64,000 bases of DNA from Solirubrobacter soli DSM 22325 (lineage in GTDB: Bacteria > Actinomycetota > Thermoleophilia > Solirubrobacterales > Solirubrobacteraceae), in the NCBI RefSeq assembly GCF_000423665.1, contig NZ_AUIK01000001.1, forward strand, positions 562,422-626,421. Direction: 5' to 3'. Under the pieces are notes generated by a model. That model ran no database searches, was not told the origin of the DNA, and saw only the letters and a list, made by a program, of their open reading frames with translations. A program made the position numbers and the translations under genes. This document shows positions 1-9,721 of the stretch, in pieces (the first letter of the stretch is position 1; each line of letters opens with the position of its first letter).

Positions 1-178
1 CGGAGTACATCCGCGGCGTGCCGGTGATCGCCCCGGCGGACCAGGTCCCGCTCGCGACGTCGAACCGCTCGACGTGCTGCTGCTCGAACCCCGATCCGGT
101 CCAGTGGAGGCCGCCGACGACCAGCGCGTCCCCGTCAGGCAGGACGACCGCGCTCGCGTCCATGTGGCTGAACGCCAT
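1..178 (-). CDS. Kelch-repeat protein, 5' part only (runs off the window)
   Basis: The gene reads leftward and leaves the window at position 1, so only its first 59 codons are seen. They form a typical Kelch/galactose-oxidase-like beta-propeller blade: 'SAVVLPDGDALVVGG', then 'VERFDVASGTW', with the double glycine and the spaced Tyr/Trp positions of the family. Such proteins are usually secreted or surface-attached binding proteins. The ATG at 178 is the first in-frame start after a TGA at 194-196. No signal peptide and no good ribosome binding site lie at this start, so it may be a 5'-truncated or frame-damaged copy, or the true start may lie elsewhere. The blade assignment is firm; the gene boundaries are not. 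Confidence 0.6.
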   Translation of the reverse strand, partial: MAFSHMDASAVVLPDGDALVVGGLHWTGSGFEQQHVERFDVASGTWSAGAITGTPRMYS

Positions 179-216
179 CGTTCGTTCACGAAATCAGGCG
201 CTCGGCCAACCTCGGC

Positions 217-447
217 TCATTTGATCTGGCAGAGCAGGTCCGCCCGCACGCGCGGCCGTTGGACCGACACCTCGCGGACGCAGTCGAAGTCGCCCAGATC
301 GATCGACAGCGAGTGATTCGCCTGAGCATTGAGCGGGACAGTATCGAGGCCGAGGCCGGACGCCACGACGAGCGCGACTGTGAGTCGGCCGCCCGCTGCG
401 CTGAGAAATGTCCACGGATCCTGGACTAGCGCGCCCACTCCATTCAT
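217..447 (-). CDS. Small hypothetical protein (76 aa)
   Basis: An open frame of 76 codons from ATG at 447 with codon use like its neighbours (G or C in most third positions). Residues 18-35 are mildly hydrophobic, 'LTVALVVASGLGLDTV', and the C-terminal half contains two cysteines. I do not recognise a family. It lies 38 bases upstream of the partial Kelch gene on the same strand and could be the decayed N-terminus of that gene or an independent small exported protein. It is divergent from the beta-helix gene starting at 500. Support is only an open frame and codon bias. Confidence 0.35.
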   Translation of the reverse strand: MNGVGALVQDPWTFLSAAGGRLTVALVVASGLGLDTVPLNAQANHSLSIDLGDFDCVREVSVQRPRVRADLLCQIK

Positions 448-499
448 GAGAGTTTTGCGCCCTCGTTCGAAGTGAGGGTCGAAGGGAGAGGGTCCCGAG

Positions 500-2560
500 G
501 TGAAGAGCAGGAGAGCATGCACCGCCACACTGGCGGTGCTAGGGGTGTTTGGCGTGGCGCCTGCGGCGCACGCCGCCCAATTGACGGTCGATGACGACCG
601 TGGTGACTGCCCGGCCGCGCAGTTCACCAGCGTGCAGGCCGCGATCGACGCCGCAGCACCCGGCGACACGATCGCGATCTGCCCCGGGACGTATCGCGAA
701 GGCACCGGAGCCGTCGCGAGCAACGCGCTGACGATCTCCAAGAGCGTGACGCTCAAGGGCGCCGGCGCCGATCTCGTGTCGATCCGCCCGAAGGTGAGCG
801 GCGCGGGCCAGATCGCCGAGGCCAGCCAGGACATCCGCAACGGCGTCGGGGACATCGTCTCCGTGCGCGGCGGCGCTGCGCTGCCGATCACGGTCGACAT
901 CTCCGGCGTGACCGTCGACGGCGCGGGCGCGGTCGTCGAGGCCGGCGTCGTGTACCTCGACGCGCAGGGCACGATCTATCGCAGCCGCGTCACGAACGTC
1001 ACCACGTCCGAGCTCGCCGCTGACTCCGGCAAGCCCGGCGGCTACCGCGGGCCGCAGTTCGGCTATGGCATCGCTCAGGTCACGGCGAACACGAGCAACC
1101 CGCAGGGCGCGACGACGCGGACGCTGACGGTCAGCCAGACCCGCGTGGAGCGCTACAACCGCGTCGGCGTCCTGATCGACGGCGCGACCAACGACCTGGC
1201 GCCCTACACCGCGTCGGGCATCGTCAACCGCGGCGTGCTGGCGAACAACTCGATCGTCGGCCGCCTGGTCTGCACCAACTTCACGACCGACGGCAACTGC
1301 TCGTCCACCGGCTCGCCCGGCAACAACCTGACGACGACCGGGCCGCTGTTCGGCCAGGATGGCGTGCGGGCGACCGCGGGCGCGAGCGTCGCTCTGACGG
1401 GCAACACCATCAGCCAGAACCTGGTGCACGGTGCCGGCGCTCCGACGCGCGGCGCGGCCACCAACAACGCCAATCTCCCGCTCGGCGCGGGCGTCCGCCT
1501 CGTCGGCGCCGCCGCGTCGACCGCTTCGCGCAACAACATCCTCGACAACGCGTACGGCGCGATCAACGTCCAACTGGACGGCACGACGCCGAACACCGCG
1601 ACGCCGTTCGTGGCGGAGAACAACTGGTGGGGCCTGCGCTCGACCGGCTCCACGCTGCCGAACGCCGGCCCGGTGATCTCGCCGGCGTCGAACCCGGCGT
1701 TCCCGGAGAACCCGGTCAACGGCGCCGGCATCCCGGACGGCGCGGGCACCACGTCGAGCACCGTCGACTTCTTCCCGTATCGCAACGGCGCGCAGGCCGA
1801 CCCCGAGTCGGGTCAGTTCGTCGTCTTCGACGCGCCACGGCCCGTCGACGACGCCGCGCCGACGCTGTCGCTCGTCTCCGACCGCGCGCAGGCCTACCGC
1901 GGCGAGACGATCGCGCTGACCGCCAACGCCGGTGACGACTTCGGCGTCCGGCGCGTCACGTTCTTCTTGGGCGCCGTCCAGCTCGCCGAGACGCAGGCGC
2001 CGCCGTACAAGCTGATGTACACCGTCCCCGCGGACGCCCCCTGCGACGCCCCGCGGACGTTCACGGCGATCGTCGAGGACTCGCTGGGGCAGACCACGTC
2101 GGCCTCCGTCAGCGTGGGCATCAAGTGCTACACCAGCACGGTCGGCGGTCAGGTCAGCCCGACGCTGTCGCTGACGCTCGGCGCGCCGCCCTCGTTCGGG
2201 TCCTTCGTCCCGGGCGTGGCCGCCACCTACAACGCGAGCACGACCGCGAACGTGCTGTCGACCGCCGGCGACGCGACGCTGACGGTGCTCGATCCCAGCA
2301 CGCTGGCCCCCGGCCGCCTCGTCAACGGGAGCTTCTCGCTTCCGCAGGCGATGCGCGCGCGGGCCACGAACCCCGCCAACGCGAACACGCAGTTCGCGGC
2401 GATCTCGGGCAGCCCGCTGACGCTGCTGACCTACCCGGGCCCGATCTCCAATGACGGCGTGACGCTGCAGTATCAGCAGCAGATCGGCGCGTCCGACGCA
2501 CTGCGCACGGGCCAGTACAGCAAGACGCTCACGTACACCCTCTCGACGACGACGCCGTGA
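500..2560 (+). CDS. Secreted right-handed parallel beta-helix protein with Ig-like and shared C-terminal domain
   Basis: 686 residues from a GTG start. Residues 1-26 are a signal peptide ending 'AAHA'. Residues about 30-70 carry the usual opening of actinobacterial beta-helix proteins, 'FTSVQAAIDAAAPGDTI' then 'CPGTY', and the helix continues to about 430 with many short Asn/Gly-rich turns (pectate-lyase-like or NosD-like fold). Residues about 450-540 form an Ig-like domain ('GETIALTANAGDDFGV'). Residues 548-686 are the 'VGGxV...LSTTTP' domain also found at the ends of the M20 protein and both M6 proteins in this window. No catalytic residues were identified, so a polysaccharide-binding or lyase role is open. 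The stop TGA at 2558-2560 overlaps the start of the M14 gene, implying translational coupling. Confidence 0.85.
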   Translation: MKSRRACTATLAVLGVFGVAPAAHAAQLTVDDDRGDCPAAQFTSVQAAIDAAAPGDTIAICPGTYREGTGAVASNALTISKSVTLKGAGADLVSIRPKVSGAGQIAEASQDIRNGVGDIVSVRGGAALPITVDISGVTVDGAGAVVEAGVVYLDAQGTIYRSRVTNVTTSELAADSGKPGGYRGPQFGYGIAQVTANTSNPQGATTRTLTVSQTRVERYNRVGVLIDGATNDLAPYTASGIVNRGVLANNSIVGRLVCTNFTTDGNCSSTGSPGNNLTTTGPLFGQDGVRATAGASVALTGNTISQNLVHGAGAPTRGAATNNANLPLGAGVRLVGAAASTASRNNILDNAYGAINVQLDGTTPNTATPFVAENNWWGLRSTGSTLPNAGPVISPASNPAFPENPVNGAGIPDGAGTTSSTVDFFPYRNGAQADPESGQFVVFDAPRPVDDAAPTLSLVSDRAQAYRGETIALTANAGDDFGVRRVTFFLGAVQLAETQAPPYKLMYTVPADAPCDAPRTFTAIVEDSLGQTTSASVSVGIKCYTSTVGGQVSPTLSLTLGAPPSFGSFVPGVAATYNASTTANVLSTAGDATLTVLDPSTLAPGRLVNGSFSLPQAMRARATNPANANTQFAAISGSPLTLLTYPGPISNDGVTLQYQQQIGASDALRTGQYSKTLTYTLSTTTP

Positions 2561-5500
2561 TGAGCAAACACACCATTCGCCGCAAGCTGGGCGTCGGCCT
2601 CGGGCTGGCGCTCTCTGTCGCCTCGCTGTCGATGACAGCGACCGCCAGCGCGGACGTCGATCCCCCCGGCTGCCCGCAGGACGTCACGTTCGACCCGGCG
2701 ATCCGGACGTGGAGCCAGGTGTTCCCGAACAGTCCGATCGCCGGCACCAACGCGACCGGATCCGGCCAGCGCCACCTGACGGCCGACCTGTACACGTACG
2801 CGCAGGCGGTCATGGCCGACGCCGCGCAGACGAACCGCGTCCGCATCGTCGAGAAGGACATCGGCGCGACCGTCCTCGGCCGGCGCCTGAAGTACTACGC
2901 CATCGGCACGCCCGACAACATCGCCAACCTCGACGCGGGTCGCAACGACGGCGCGTTCTGGAGCGGCGTGGTCAGCGGCGAGGTGCCGGCGAGCGCGGGC
3001 CTCGCGGCCGTGCGCACCCGTCCGGCGTTCGCGTGGGTCACGGCCACTCCGCACGGCTCCGAGCCGGCCGCGGGCGAGGCGATCAGCCGGCAGCTCTACG
3101 AGCTGGCGGCGCGCACGGACTGCGCGAACCTGCAGCGCCTGAACAACCTGACGTTGTTCCTGGACCCGGCACGCAACCCGGACGGGCGCGACGCGACGAG
3201 CCGCTACACGGCGTGGGGCTTTGACCCCAACCGCGACTTCGGCACGCGCAACCAGCCCGAGAACCGGAACTTCATGCCGGAGATCAACAAGTACCCGGGC
3301 CTGTTCTTCATCGACGCCCACCAGAACACGGGCAGCTACTTCTTCCCGCCCAACGAGGATCCCGTCCACCACGAGATCTCCCAGTTCGCCCTGGACTTCA
3401 TCCAGTACCGGATCGGGCCGGCGATCCAGCAGGCGATGAACGACCAGTCCATCGCCTACCGCAACTACAACACGTACGACCTCTTCACGCCGGAGTACGG
3501 CGACACGGTCCCGGCGCTGCTGATGGGCTCGGCCGGCATGACGTTCGAGCAGCCCACGGGCGACGCCTACGGCAAGCAGATCTACAACCACTACCTCGCG
3601 ATCGACACGACGATCAACGTGACGTCGCGCGACAAGGTCAACCTGCTCACGGCCTGGGTCAAGCAGTGGCAGGAGGCGGTCGACCAGGGCTCTCGCTGCG
3701 AGCTGCAGCCGAACAAGCTCGTCAGCCCGCTGCACACCGAGATCACGCAGCAGCCCTCGGGCAACGTCTGCGGCTACTACTACAAGCCGGGTCTGCACTC
3801 GGGTGACACCGCGAAGCTGATGCGCGACCTGATCAGCTCCGAGGTCAACGTCTACCGGCTCGACCAGCCCGTCACGGTGACCGACGGCGTCCACGAGTTC
3901 GGGCCCGCGGGCTCCAAGACCGACACGCTGCCGGCCGGGACGCTGTTCATCCCGATGGCGCAGCCGCAGAAGCACTGGATCCAGGCGATCCTCGGTGAGG
4001 ACCCGTTCATCCCGTTCCCGTACTTCTATGACGTGGTGACCTGGTCCTACTCGCTCATGCGCGGCATGGCGGGCAACGGCTTCGTGACCAAGAACCTGCC
4101 GTCGGGCACGGCGATGACCAAGATCAGCGATCCGGCCCAGCCCGAGGTGCCGGCCACGGCGAGCCCGGTGTACGCGTTCAACACGGACTCGATGCAGGGC
4201 ATCGGCCTGGCGATCGACCTGGCGAACGCGGGGGCGACGGTCTACCGCGCCACCGAGCCGTTCGACTTCGGCGGCCGCCACTACGACTCGGGCGCCGGTC
4301 TCGTCGACGGCGCGACGATCTCGCTCGCCAACCTGGCGCCGAAGGCGCTCGCCCGCGACACGCCGGTCTACGGCCTGCCGCGGTTCGTCGCCCCGCGCAA
4401 GGCGATCGCGAAGCCGAAGATCGCGATGTGGACGGGCAGCGCGAACACCGTCGCCAACCCCGAGTACGGCACCCACTGCACGTCGGCCTCGGACTACTGC
4501 TGGGCGCGTTTCACGCTCGAGCAGAAGGACCGCATCCCACGCGAGCAGCTCGTCGGCCTGACGACGACGCAGATCACCAACGGGGAGCTGACGAAGCCCG
4601 AGAACGGCTTCAACGCGATCATCATCCCCCAGCAGTACTCGGTGGCCGCGACCAACGCGATCGCGCCGATCATCCAGCAGTTCGTCAACAACGGCGGGCG
4701 CTTCCTCAGCTACTACACGGGCGGCACGACGAGCGCCCGCAACATCGGGCTGACGGCGCTCAACACCCAGACGCTGAGCCCGTCGATCACGACCCCCGGC
4801 TCGACGTACGACGGCACGTTCGACACGACCAACCCGGTCGCGTGGGGCTTCGACAAGGGCGGGTTCATCTACCGCGACGCGTCGGGCAACGCGGTCTACA
4901 ACCCGACCACGCTGACCGGCAACGGCGGCTCGATCCCCGCGGCGTCTGCGCCCGTCCGCTACAAGGACGGCGGCAAGTCCTACGGCTACCAGGTGAACTC
5001 GATCGGCGCGGGCAAGCTCGACGGCCGTCCCGCGGTCGTCGACCAGCCGTTCGGCGCCGGTCGCGCCTTCCTGTTCGCGTCGGACCCGTTCTTCCGGGCC
5101 TGGCACGAGTCGGTCGAGCGTCAGGCGCTCAACGCGCTGATCTACCCGCTCGGGGCGACGATCCCGGCGGACCCGGCCGGCGCACCGCAGGCCGCGCAGC
5201 CGACGGCCGAGGCCCGCGCCGAGGCGCGGACCGAGCACGAGGAGGCCGTTGCCCCGGTCGCCGCGCCGCTCGCGAAGGCGGCGCTGCCCGCCGTGGCGAA
5301 CCGGCCGGTCGCGGCCAAGAACAGCACCGACAACGACATCCGCATCGTGGTCTACCGCCACGACGCCCGCGCGCTGCGCACGGCGGTCAACAAGGCGCGG
5401 CTCCCGAAGAAGCTGCGCAAGCGGATCGTCTACATCACGACCAAGGATCGCTTCACGCTGGTGATCCGAGGCGCTCGCCTGCTCGGCGACGAGCACGACC

Positions 5501-5577
5501 AGAACGAGTGGATGTCCCCGCTGATGCGGCAGCTGAAGGTGACCTACAAGGTCAAGCCGCTGTTCGCACAGCTCTAG
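2560..5577 (+). CDS. Secreted M14-family zinc carboxypeptidase, large form
   Basis: About 1005 residues. An ATG at 2560 shares one base with the preceding stop; a GTG at 2557 would add one residue. A signal peptide covers about residues 1-32 ('TATASA'). The M14 zinc site is complete: 'PHGSEP' gives the HxxE pair near residues 165 and 168, the third His is in 'DAHQN' near 254, and the Arg/Asn substrate-binding stretch 'NPDGRD...NRDFGTR' lies near 207-230. The general base Glu is in 'MTFEQ' near 330. The remaining 650 residues hold beta-rich and amidotransferase-like regions ('GAGRAFLFASDPFFR', near 820-840), an Ala/Glu-rich linker and a basic C-terminus. It should trim C-terminal residues from extracellular peptides. 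It lacks the 'LSTTTP' domain of its operon partner. Confidence 0.88.
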   Translation: MSKHTIRRKLGVGLGLALSVASLSMTATASADVDPPGCPQDVTFDPAIRTWSQVFPNSPIAGTNATGSGQRHLTADLYTYAQAVMADAAQTNRVRIVEKDIGATVLGRRLKYYAIGTPDNIANLDAGRNDGAFWSGVVSGEVPASAGLAAVRTRPAFAWVTATPHGSEPAAGEAISRQLYELAARTDCANLQRLNNLTLFLDPARNPDGRDATSRYTAWGFDPNRDFGTRNQPENRNFMPEINKYPGLFFIDAHQNTGSYFFPPNEDPVHHEISQFALDFIQYRIGPAIQQAMNDQSIAYRNYNTYDLFTPEYGDTVPALLMGSAGMTFEQPTGDAYGKQIYNHYLAIDTTINVTSRDKVNLLTAWVKQWQEAVDQGSRCELQPNKLVSPLHTEITQQPSGNVCGYYYKPGLHSGDTAKLMRDLISSEVNVYRLDQPVTVTDGVHEFGPAGSKTDTLPAGTLFIPMAQPQKHWIQAILGEDPFIPFPYFYDVVTWSYSLMRGMAGNGFVTKNLPSGTAMTKISDPAQPEVPATASPVYAFNTDSMQGIGLAIDLANAGATVYRATEPFDFGGRHYDSGAGLVDGATISLANLAPKALARDTPVYGLPRFVAPRKAIAKPKIAMWTGSANTVANPEYGTHCTSASDYCWARFTLEQKDRIPREQLVGLTTTQITNGELTKPENGFNAIIIPQQYSVAATNAIAPIIQQFVNNGGRFLSYYTGGTTSARNIGLTALNTQTLSPSITTPGSTYDGTFDTTNPVAWGFDKGGFIYRDASGNAVYNPTTLTGNGGSIPAASAPVRYKDGGKSYGYQVNSIGAGKLDGRPAVVDQPFGAGRAFLFASDPFFRAWHESVERQALNALIYPLGATIPADPAGAPQAAQPTAEARAEARTEHEEAVAPVAAPLAKAALPAVANRPVAAKNSTDNDIRIVVYRHDARALRTAVNKARLPKKLRKRIVYITTKDRFTLVIRGARLLGDEHDQNEWMSPLMRQLKVTYKVKPLFAQL

Positions 5578-5590
5578 GACCGTAGGGACG

Positions 5591-5617
5591 TGGAGGGCCG
5601 GCGCCGCCGGCCCTCCA
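5591..5617. terminator. Bidirectional terminator hairpin
   Basis: A perfect 12-base-pair stem (arms 5591-5602 and 5606-5617, 'TGGAGGGCCGGC' and its complement) with a 3-base loop. It lies 14 bases after the M14 stop and 9 bases after the M20 stop on the other strand, so it can end transcription from both convergent genes. There is no long T-run on either side, as is common in high-GC actinobacteria. Confidence 0.8.
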
Positions 5618-5625
5618 CGGATCGC

Positions 5626-8600
5626 TCACGGGTTGGTGGTGGAGAGCGTGAAGGTCAGCGTCTTCGCGTAGGTGCCGGTGCGAAGTGCGTCCCGCTCGCC
5701 GATGGTCTGCTTGAACGACACGTTCACGGCCTCGTTGGACGTTGGCGCACTCCACGTCTTGACGACGCCGAGGCCCTGTAGCGGCTGCGGGAGCGAGAAC
5801 GCGCCGTTGACCAGGTGACCGGTGGCCGTCGCGCTCGGGTCGGTGACCGTCAGGGTCGCGTCGCCGGCGGTCGATGTCACAGTCGCCGTGGTGGTGGCGA
5901 CGTAGTCCTTGGCCAGGCCCGGGGTGAACGGGCCGAGCGAGGCGGGCGCGCCCAGGCTGAGCGCGAGCGTCGCCGGAACGGTGCCCCCGACCGTCGACGG
6001 CTTCTCGTCGCTGATCCAGTTGGCGGCGGTCACGTAGACCGCGTCGGGGGAGGAGAACTCCGCGTTCTTCGTCCCGTCACCGAACAGGAAGAAGCCCCGT
6101 TGCTTGATCGCCCCGCGCCCGGGGAACGGATCCGGGTTCGAGGCCAGGTACGTCGGATTGACCGTGTACAGGTCTGTCTTGGAGTCCGCGAGGACGGGCT
6201 GCACCCCGGCGTACGGCGCATCGGTGATCGCGAGGTTGACCGACAGGTAGAGGGCGTCGGGGTTGGTGGCCGAGATGCGCGAGGAGAAGTACTTGTCCGC
6301 ACTCTGCCCCGCGGGAACGGCCAGCGGCACGACCGTGTCGCCGACGAGGATGTTGAACTTGAAGTCGGCGTAGCCGCGGGACACGAACTTCGCCCAATCC
6401 GCGTCCCGCATGTAGGCCGGGCGCTCCACCTTGAACTCCAGACGCATCGGTGCGACGTACGCGGTGTTCAGGTACTCGGGGTCGTTGAGAGGCAAGTAGG
6501 GTCCTCCGGCGGCGTGCCCCAGTGCGTAACCCGCCGCAGTCGGGCTCGTGTTGCCGCGGCCGTTCCACATCGGGATGTTGAACGAGGTGGCGCCGAGCAG
6601 GGCGTGCGAGCCCAACTGGCTCTTGCCCACGGCGCCCGACGCGTCCTTGAAGGTTCCGATCGTGACGTCGAGCAGGTCGAGGTCCGCCCGGTCGGCGTTG
6701 AGCCCTGGGATGTTCGCCCACATGAACTTGGCGCCGGCAGGCCCGGAGTAGCGGGCCATCTCCAGCATGCCGTCGGCCATCAGCTTCGTCATCTGCACGG
6801 CCGAGTCGACCTTCATCCGCTCGTTGGCCGTGTGCCACCAACGCTCGTTCCCCGGGATGACGGCGCCGAAGGCGGTCATCTTGTTGCGGAAGCTGGTGGC
6901 GAGGGTGCCGCCCGTCGTGCCCTGCGGATAGGCCACGTCGCTGAGCGAATACGGACTCGCGAACTCCCCCGGGCTGCGGTTGATGGAGGCCTGGTAGCTC
7001 CCGAACTGAAGCGCCGTCAGCGGGTTGTCGTGCGTGACGTACAGCCCCGCGCCGACGGGCGAGCCGAGGGCGCCGATGGTGAACCCCTTCGCCTGGAAGG
7101 CGGCCGTGACGGCCGCCGTCGCCTCGGCGGAGTCAGCCGCGGTGACGTGCATGCTGCGCACGTACATCGGGATGCTGAGGCTGCCGGAGGCGGCCGTGTA
7201 GAAGCTGGCCGGGGTCTCCGAATTGATGCCACCCATGAGGGCGAAGGTCAGGTTCGGCGTGCCGTTGCTCGGGTTGCGCAACAGGCTCGGCGGAATCCCC
7301 ATGTACTTGCCGATGTAGGCCTCCCCTTCGACACCGTCGCGGAAGAACAGGTCGGCGATGCCGTCGGCCGCTTTCTTGAACTGCATGTCGGCGCCCAAGG
7401 CGCCGAGTCCCTTCGACAGGAGGAACATCCCCCACACCACGGCGTTCTTGCCGTACTGCGGGGTTGGCATCTCCATCGCCACATCGGTGTTGATCTCGAG
7501 CGCGAGCGAGTCGCCGGTGATCGAGGTCTGCACCTTGGGCGTGGTGCCGGGAGCAGCCGGGAGCCATCCCTTCGCGGTCGCGGCGGCGGTGATCGCCGAC
7601 ACGAATCGGTCGCGCTCGGCGGCGCCGGCCCCCGCCACGTCGAGGGTGAAGCTGGCGCGCGACGCGATCTGCGTGGTGCTGCCGTAGGCGATGTCCTTGA
7701 GCGTCGGGTCGCCTTGGCGCAGCGTCACGCCGGCTCTGGCATCCGTCAGCCGGAAGGCCTTGGCGCTGTCCGCGGACAAGTCCATTGACACCGACGGGGT
7801 CACCGCGCCGGAGTTGCCGACGATGACCGGGAACCGCGAGTCCGACGTGTAGGCCGCGACCGGGGTCTCCTCGCGGTTGAGGTTCTTGTAGGCCCAGTTG
7901 TCGTAGAAGCTCGGGTTCGAGTTGTACGGGATCGACTGGAAGCTCGCGGTGTTCGCCGTCGAGGGCGTGCCCGGACCACCGTCTTCGTAGATGCCCATGA
8001 CGATGCGGACGCGCCGGTCCATGGGCAACCCCGCCTCGAGCATCGCCTTGGCCGCGAGCAGCGTCGCCAACGTCGGGCCGCTGTCGTCCTGCATGCCGGC
8101 CCCGTAGATCCAGCCCTCCTTGATGTACGGCGAGTGGTAGGCACCAGGAGTCCCGAGGTTGCCGAAGGGGTCCCGCCAGCGCGCCAGTTGGGCCGCCGTG
8201 ACGGAGGCCGTCGGCGAGTCCAGGTGGCTCAACGCCATGACCATCTCCGGCGCCTCCGGGTCACCGATCTCGGCGTAGACGTACTTGTCGGGTTGGCGTT
8301 GGACGACCACCGGGAAACCCAGGTCTCGGGCCAGCTTGACCACCCACGCGAGCTTGGCGACTTTGCGGTCGTACTCGTTCTGGTTGGCCGCGGTGTTGCT
8401 GACCGGGAACGGGTACGCCGTCGCCGCCGTGCCGCCTCGGGAGATCGAGTCATAGCTCGACCCGTCCAGCATCGCCCCGACCAGCGTGAGCGGGTCGTAG
8501 GTGCCGTCCCCCGCCCGCGCGCTGCCGACGCGTCCGGCCAACGCCTCGACCTCCGCGTGGATCGCGTCGCGCTCGGCGTCGGTCACCGATAGGTCGTACG

Positions 8601-8715
8601 TGACACTCGGCTGGAAGCGCTCCTCGCCGATGCCCGCCGCGGACGCGCCGGCCGCTCCCCCCATGGACACGAGCAGTGACATGCCAACTGTCACGGCAAC
8701 AGACGTGCTCCGCAT
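5626..8715 (-). CDS. Secreted M20-family metallopeptidase (PepV-like) with shared C-terminal domain
   Basis: 1029 residues from ATG at 8715. The signal peptide is residues 1-27 ('GASAA'). The M20 di-zinc site is visible: 'SHLDSP' (His164, Asp166), 'GAGMQDDSGPT' (Asp210/211) and 'YEDGG' (Glu244, normally Glu-Glu, here Glu-Asp). This pattern is closest to PepV-type dipeptidases. A second metal His is expected in the later 'PGNERWWHTANERM' stretch. Residues 909-1029 are the 'VGGTV...LSTTNP' domain shared with the beta-helix and M6 proteins. The protein is roughly twice the length of ordinary M20 enzymes, because of long insertions and a C-terminal beta-rich region. It probably degrades short peptides outside the cell. 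It converges on the M14 gene across the hairpin at 5591-5617. Confidence 0.85.
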   Translation of the reverse strand: MRSTSVAVTVGMSLLVSMGGAAGASAAGIGEERFQPSVTYDLSVTDAERDAIHAEVEALAGRVGSARAGDGTYDPLTLVGAMLDGSSYDSISRGGTAATAYPFPVSNTAANQNEYDRKVAKLAWVVKLARDLGFPVVVQRQPDKYVYAEIGDPEAPEMVMALSHLDSPTASVTAAQLARWRDPFGNLGTPGAYHSPYIKEGWIYGAGMQDDSGPTLATLLAAKAMLEAGLPMDRRVRIVMGIYEDGGPGTPSTANTASFQSIPYNSNPSFYDNWAYKNLNREETPVAAYTSDSRFPVIVGNSGAVTPSVSMDLSADSAKAFRLTDARAGVTLRQGDPTLKDIAYGSTTQIASRASFTLDVAGAGAAERDRFVSAITAAATAKGWLPAAPGTTPKVQTSITGDSLALEINTDVAMEMPTPQYGKNAVVWGMFLLSKGLGALGADMQFKKAADGIADLFFRDGVEGEAYIGKYMGIPPSLLRNPSNGTPNLTFALMGGINSETPASFYTAASGSLSIPMYVRSMHVTAADSAEATAAVTAAFQAKGFTIGALGSPVGAGLYVTHDNPLTALQFGSYQASINRSPGEFASPYSLSDVAYPQGTTGGTLATSFRNKMTAFGAVIPGNERWWHTANERMKVDSAVQMTKLMADGMLEMARYSGPAGAKFMWANIPGLNADRADLDLLDVTIGTFKDASGAVGKSQLGSHALLGATSFNIPMWNGRGNTSPTAAGYALGHAAGGPYLPLNDPEYLNTAYVAPMRLEFKVERPAYMRDADWAKFVSRGYADFKFNILVGDTVVPLAVPAGQSADKYFSSRISATNPDALYLSVNLAITDAPYAGVQPVLADSKTDLYTVNPTYLASNPDPFPGRGAIKQRGFFLFGDGTKNAEFSSPDAVYVTAANWISDEKPSTVGGTVPATLALSLGAPASLGPFTPGLAKDYVATTTATVTSTAGDATLTVTDPSATATGHLVNGAFSLPQPLQGLGVVKTWSAPTSNEAVNVSFKQTIGERDALRTGTYAKTLTFTLSTTNP

Positions 8716-8805
8716 CAGCCTGATCCCCCCCGGATCGCGAGCCCCAAACGAACACGAAACCCTTTCAGGCCATTCTCACCTTGTCAATCGGGTGCGGGCG
8801 CTCAC

Positions 8806-8839
8806 CCGGCCGCTCGACCGCAGGAGGGTGAGCGGCCGG
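8806..8839 (-). terminator. Terminator hairpin after the DUF1206 gene
   Basis: Arms 8806-8815 ('CCGGCCGCTC') and 8830-8839 form a perfect 10-base-pair stem with a 14-base loop. It starts 28 bases past the stop of the DUF1206 gene on the minus strand. The rest of 8716-8866 is the upstream region of the M20 gene, in which I recognise no clear promoter motif. Confidence 0.6.
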
Positions 8840-8866
8840 ACACGTCGTCAGACGCCGGAGCTCGGG

Positions 8867-9721
8867 TCAGACCTTCCGGAACCGCGCATCGGCGATCGAG
8901 TAGGCGCCGAAGCACACGAGCCCGGCAGCGACGACGCCCAGGAGGGTCGGCCCGTACGCGGCATGACCGAGGCGGGCGAGGGCGCCGTCGAGGGCGACCG
9001 CCTTGTCGGGATCGAAGTCGAGCGCAGCCTTGATCAGGAAGTAGCCGATCAGCGCGAAGACGACCATGCGTGCGAGATAGCCGCCGACGCCGAGGGCGGT
9101 GTAGGCCTGGCGGACGCGGTGGCTCATCGAACTGGTGTCGGAGTCCTCGAGGAACTTCTTCTTGAGGGCCTTGTAGCCCTGCTCGAGCCCGACGCCGATG
9201 ATGATCACGCCGGTGATGGCCACCAGCCAGGTCCCGCCGGGCCAGCCGAGCACGCCGCCGGTCGTCTTGCCGGCCTGCTGCGACCCGCTGCTGCCGGCGC
9301 CCGAGCCGGCAAGGATCTTGATCGCCGTCAGGCAGAGGGCGGCGTAGCCGATCCCGCTCACGAGCCCGTCGATGCGCTCCTTGGCGTCTTCGGAGCCCTG
9401 GGGCCCCTGACCGAGCGCCGCTCGCATCAGCCGCCAGGACGCGTAGCCCGCCAGACCGATGGCGACCATGACCAGCAACGCGGTGCCGAACGGCTGCTTG
9501 GCGATCGTCTGCAGCGCGCCCTGTTGGTTGGTCGCCTTGCCGCCGTCGCCGAGCGCGAGCTTGATCGCCAGCACGCCGATCACGACGTAGACCGCGCCGC
9601 GCGCCGCGAGCCCGGCGCGCGCGAACCACTTGAACTGCGGCGTCCTTGCGATGCTCGCGCCCTGCGAACGTGCCTCGTTGACGGGTGCACGAACCGCTCG
9701 CGCGGCCGGTTCACTGGCCAT
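8867..9721 (-). CDS. DUF1206 integral membrane protein
   Basis: 284 residues with six hydrophobic segments (near residues 33-56, 78-100, 123-142, 160-182, 212-235, 253-272) arranged as three repeated pairs, as in DUF1206. Each pair begins with an amphipathic 'FKWFARAGLAARGAVY' or 'VRQAYTALGVGGYLAR' style segment with a conserved Arg-Gly or Arg. The function of the family is not known. The ATG at 9721 shares one base with the stop of the diacylglycerol-kinase-like gene, so it is the last gene of a three-gene operon with lipid-phosphate enzymes, which suggests a membrane-lipid or envelope role by association only. Confidence 0.85.
   Translation of the reverse strand: MASEPAARAVRAPVNEARSQGASIARTPQFKWFARAGLAARGAVYVVIGVLAIKLALGDGGKATNQQGALQTIAKQPFGTALLVMVAIGLAGYASWRLMRAALGQGPQGSEDAKERIDGLVSGIGYAALCLTAIKILAGSGAGSSGSQQAGKTTGGVLGWPGGTWLVAITGVIIIGVGLEQGYKALKKKFLEDSDTSSMSHRVRQAYTALGVGGYLARMVVFALIGYFLIKAALDFDPDKAVALDGALARLGHAAYGPTLLGVVAAGLVCFGAYSIADARFRKV

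Noticed and set aside
2473..5496. A 1007-codon open frame on the minus strand antisense to the M14 gene
   Set aside because: Arg/Val/Asp-rich translation with no domain, caused by GC-rich third positions of the real gene on the plus strand; the M14 catalytic motifs prove the other strand.
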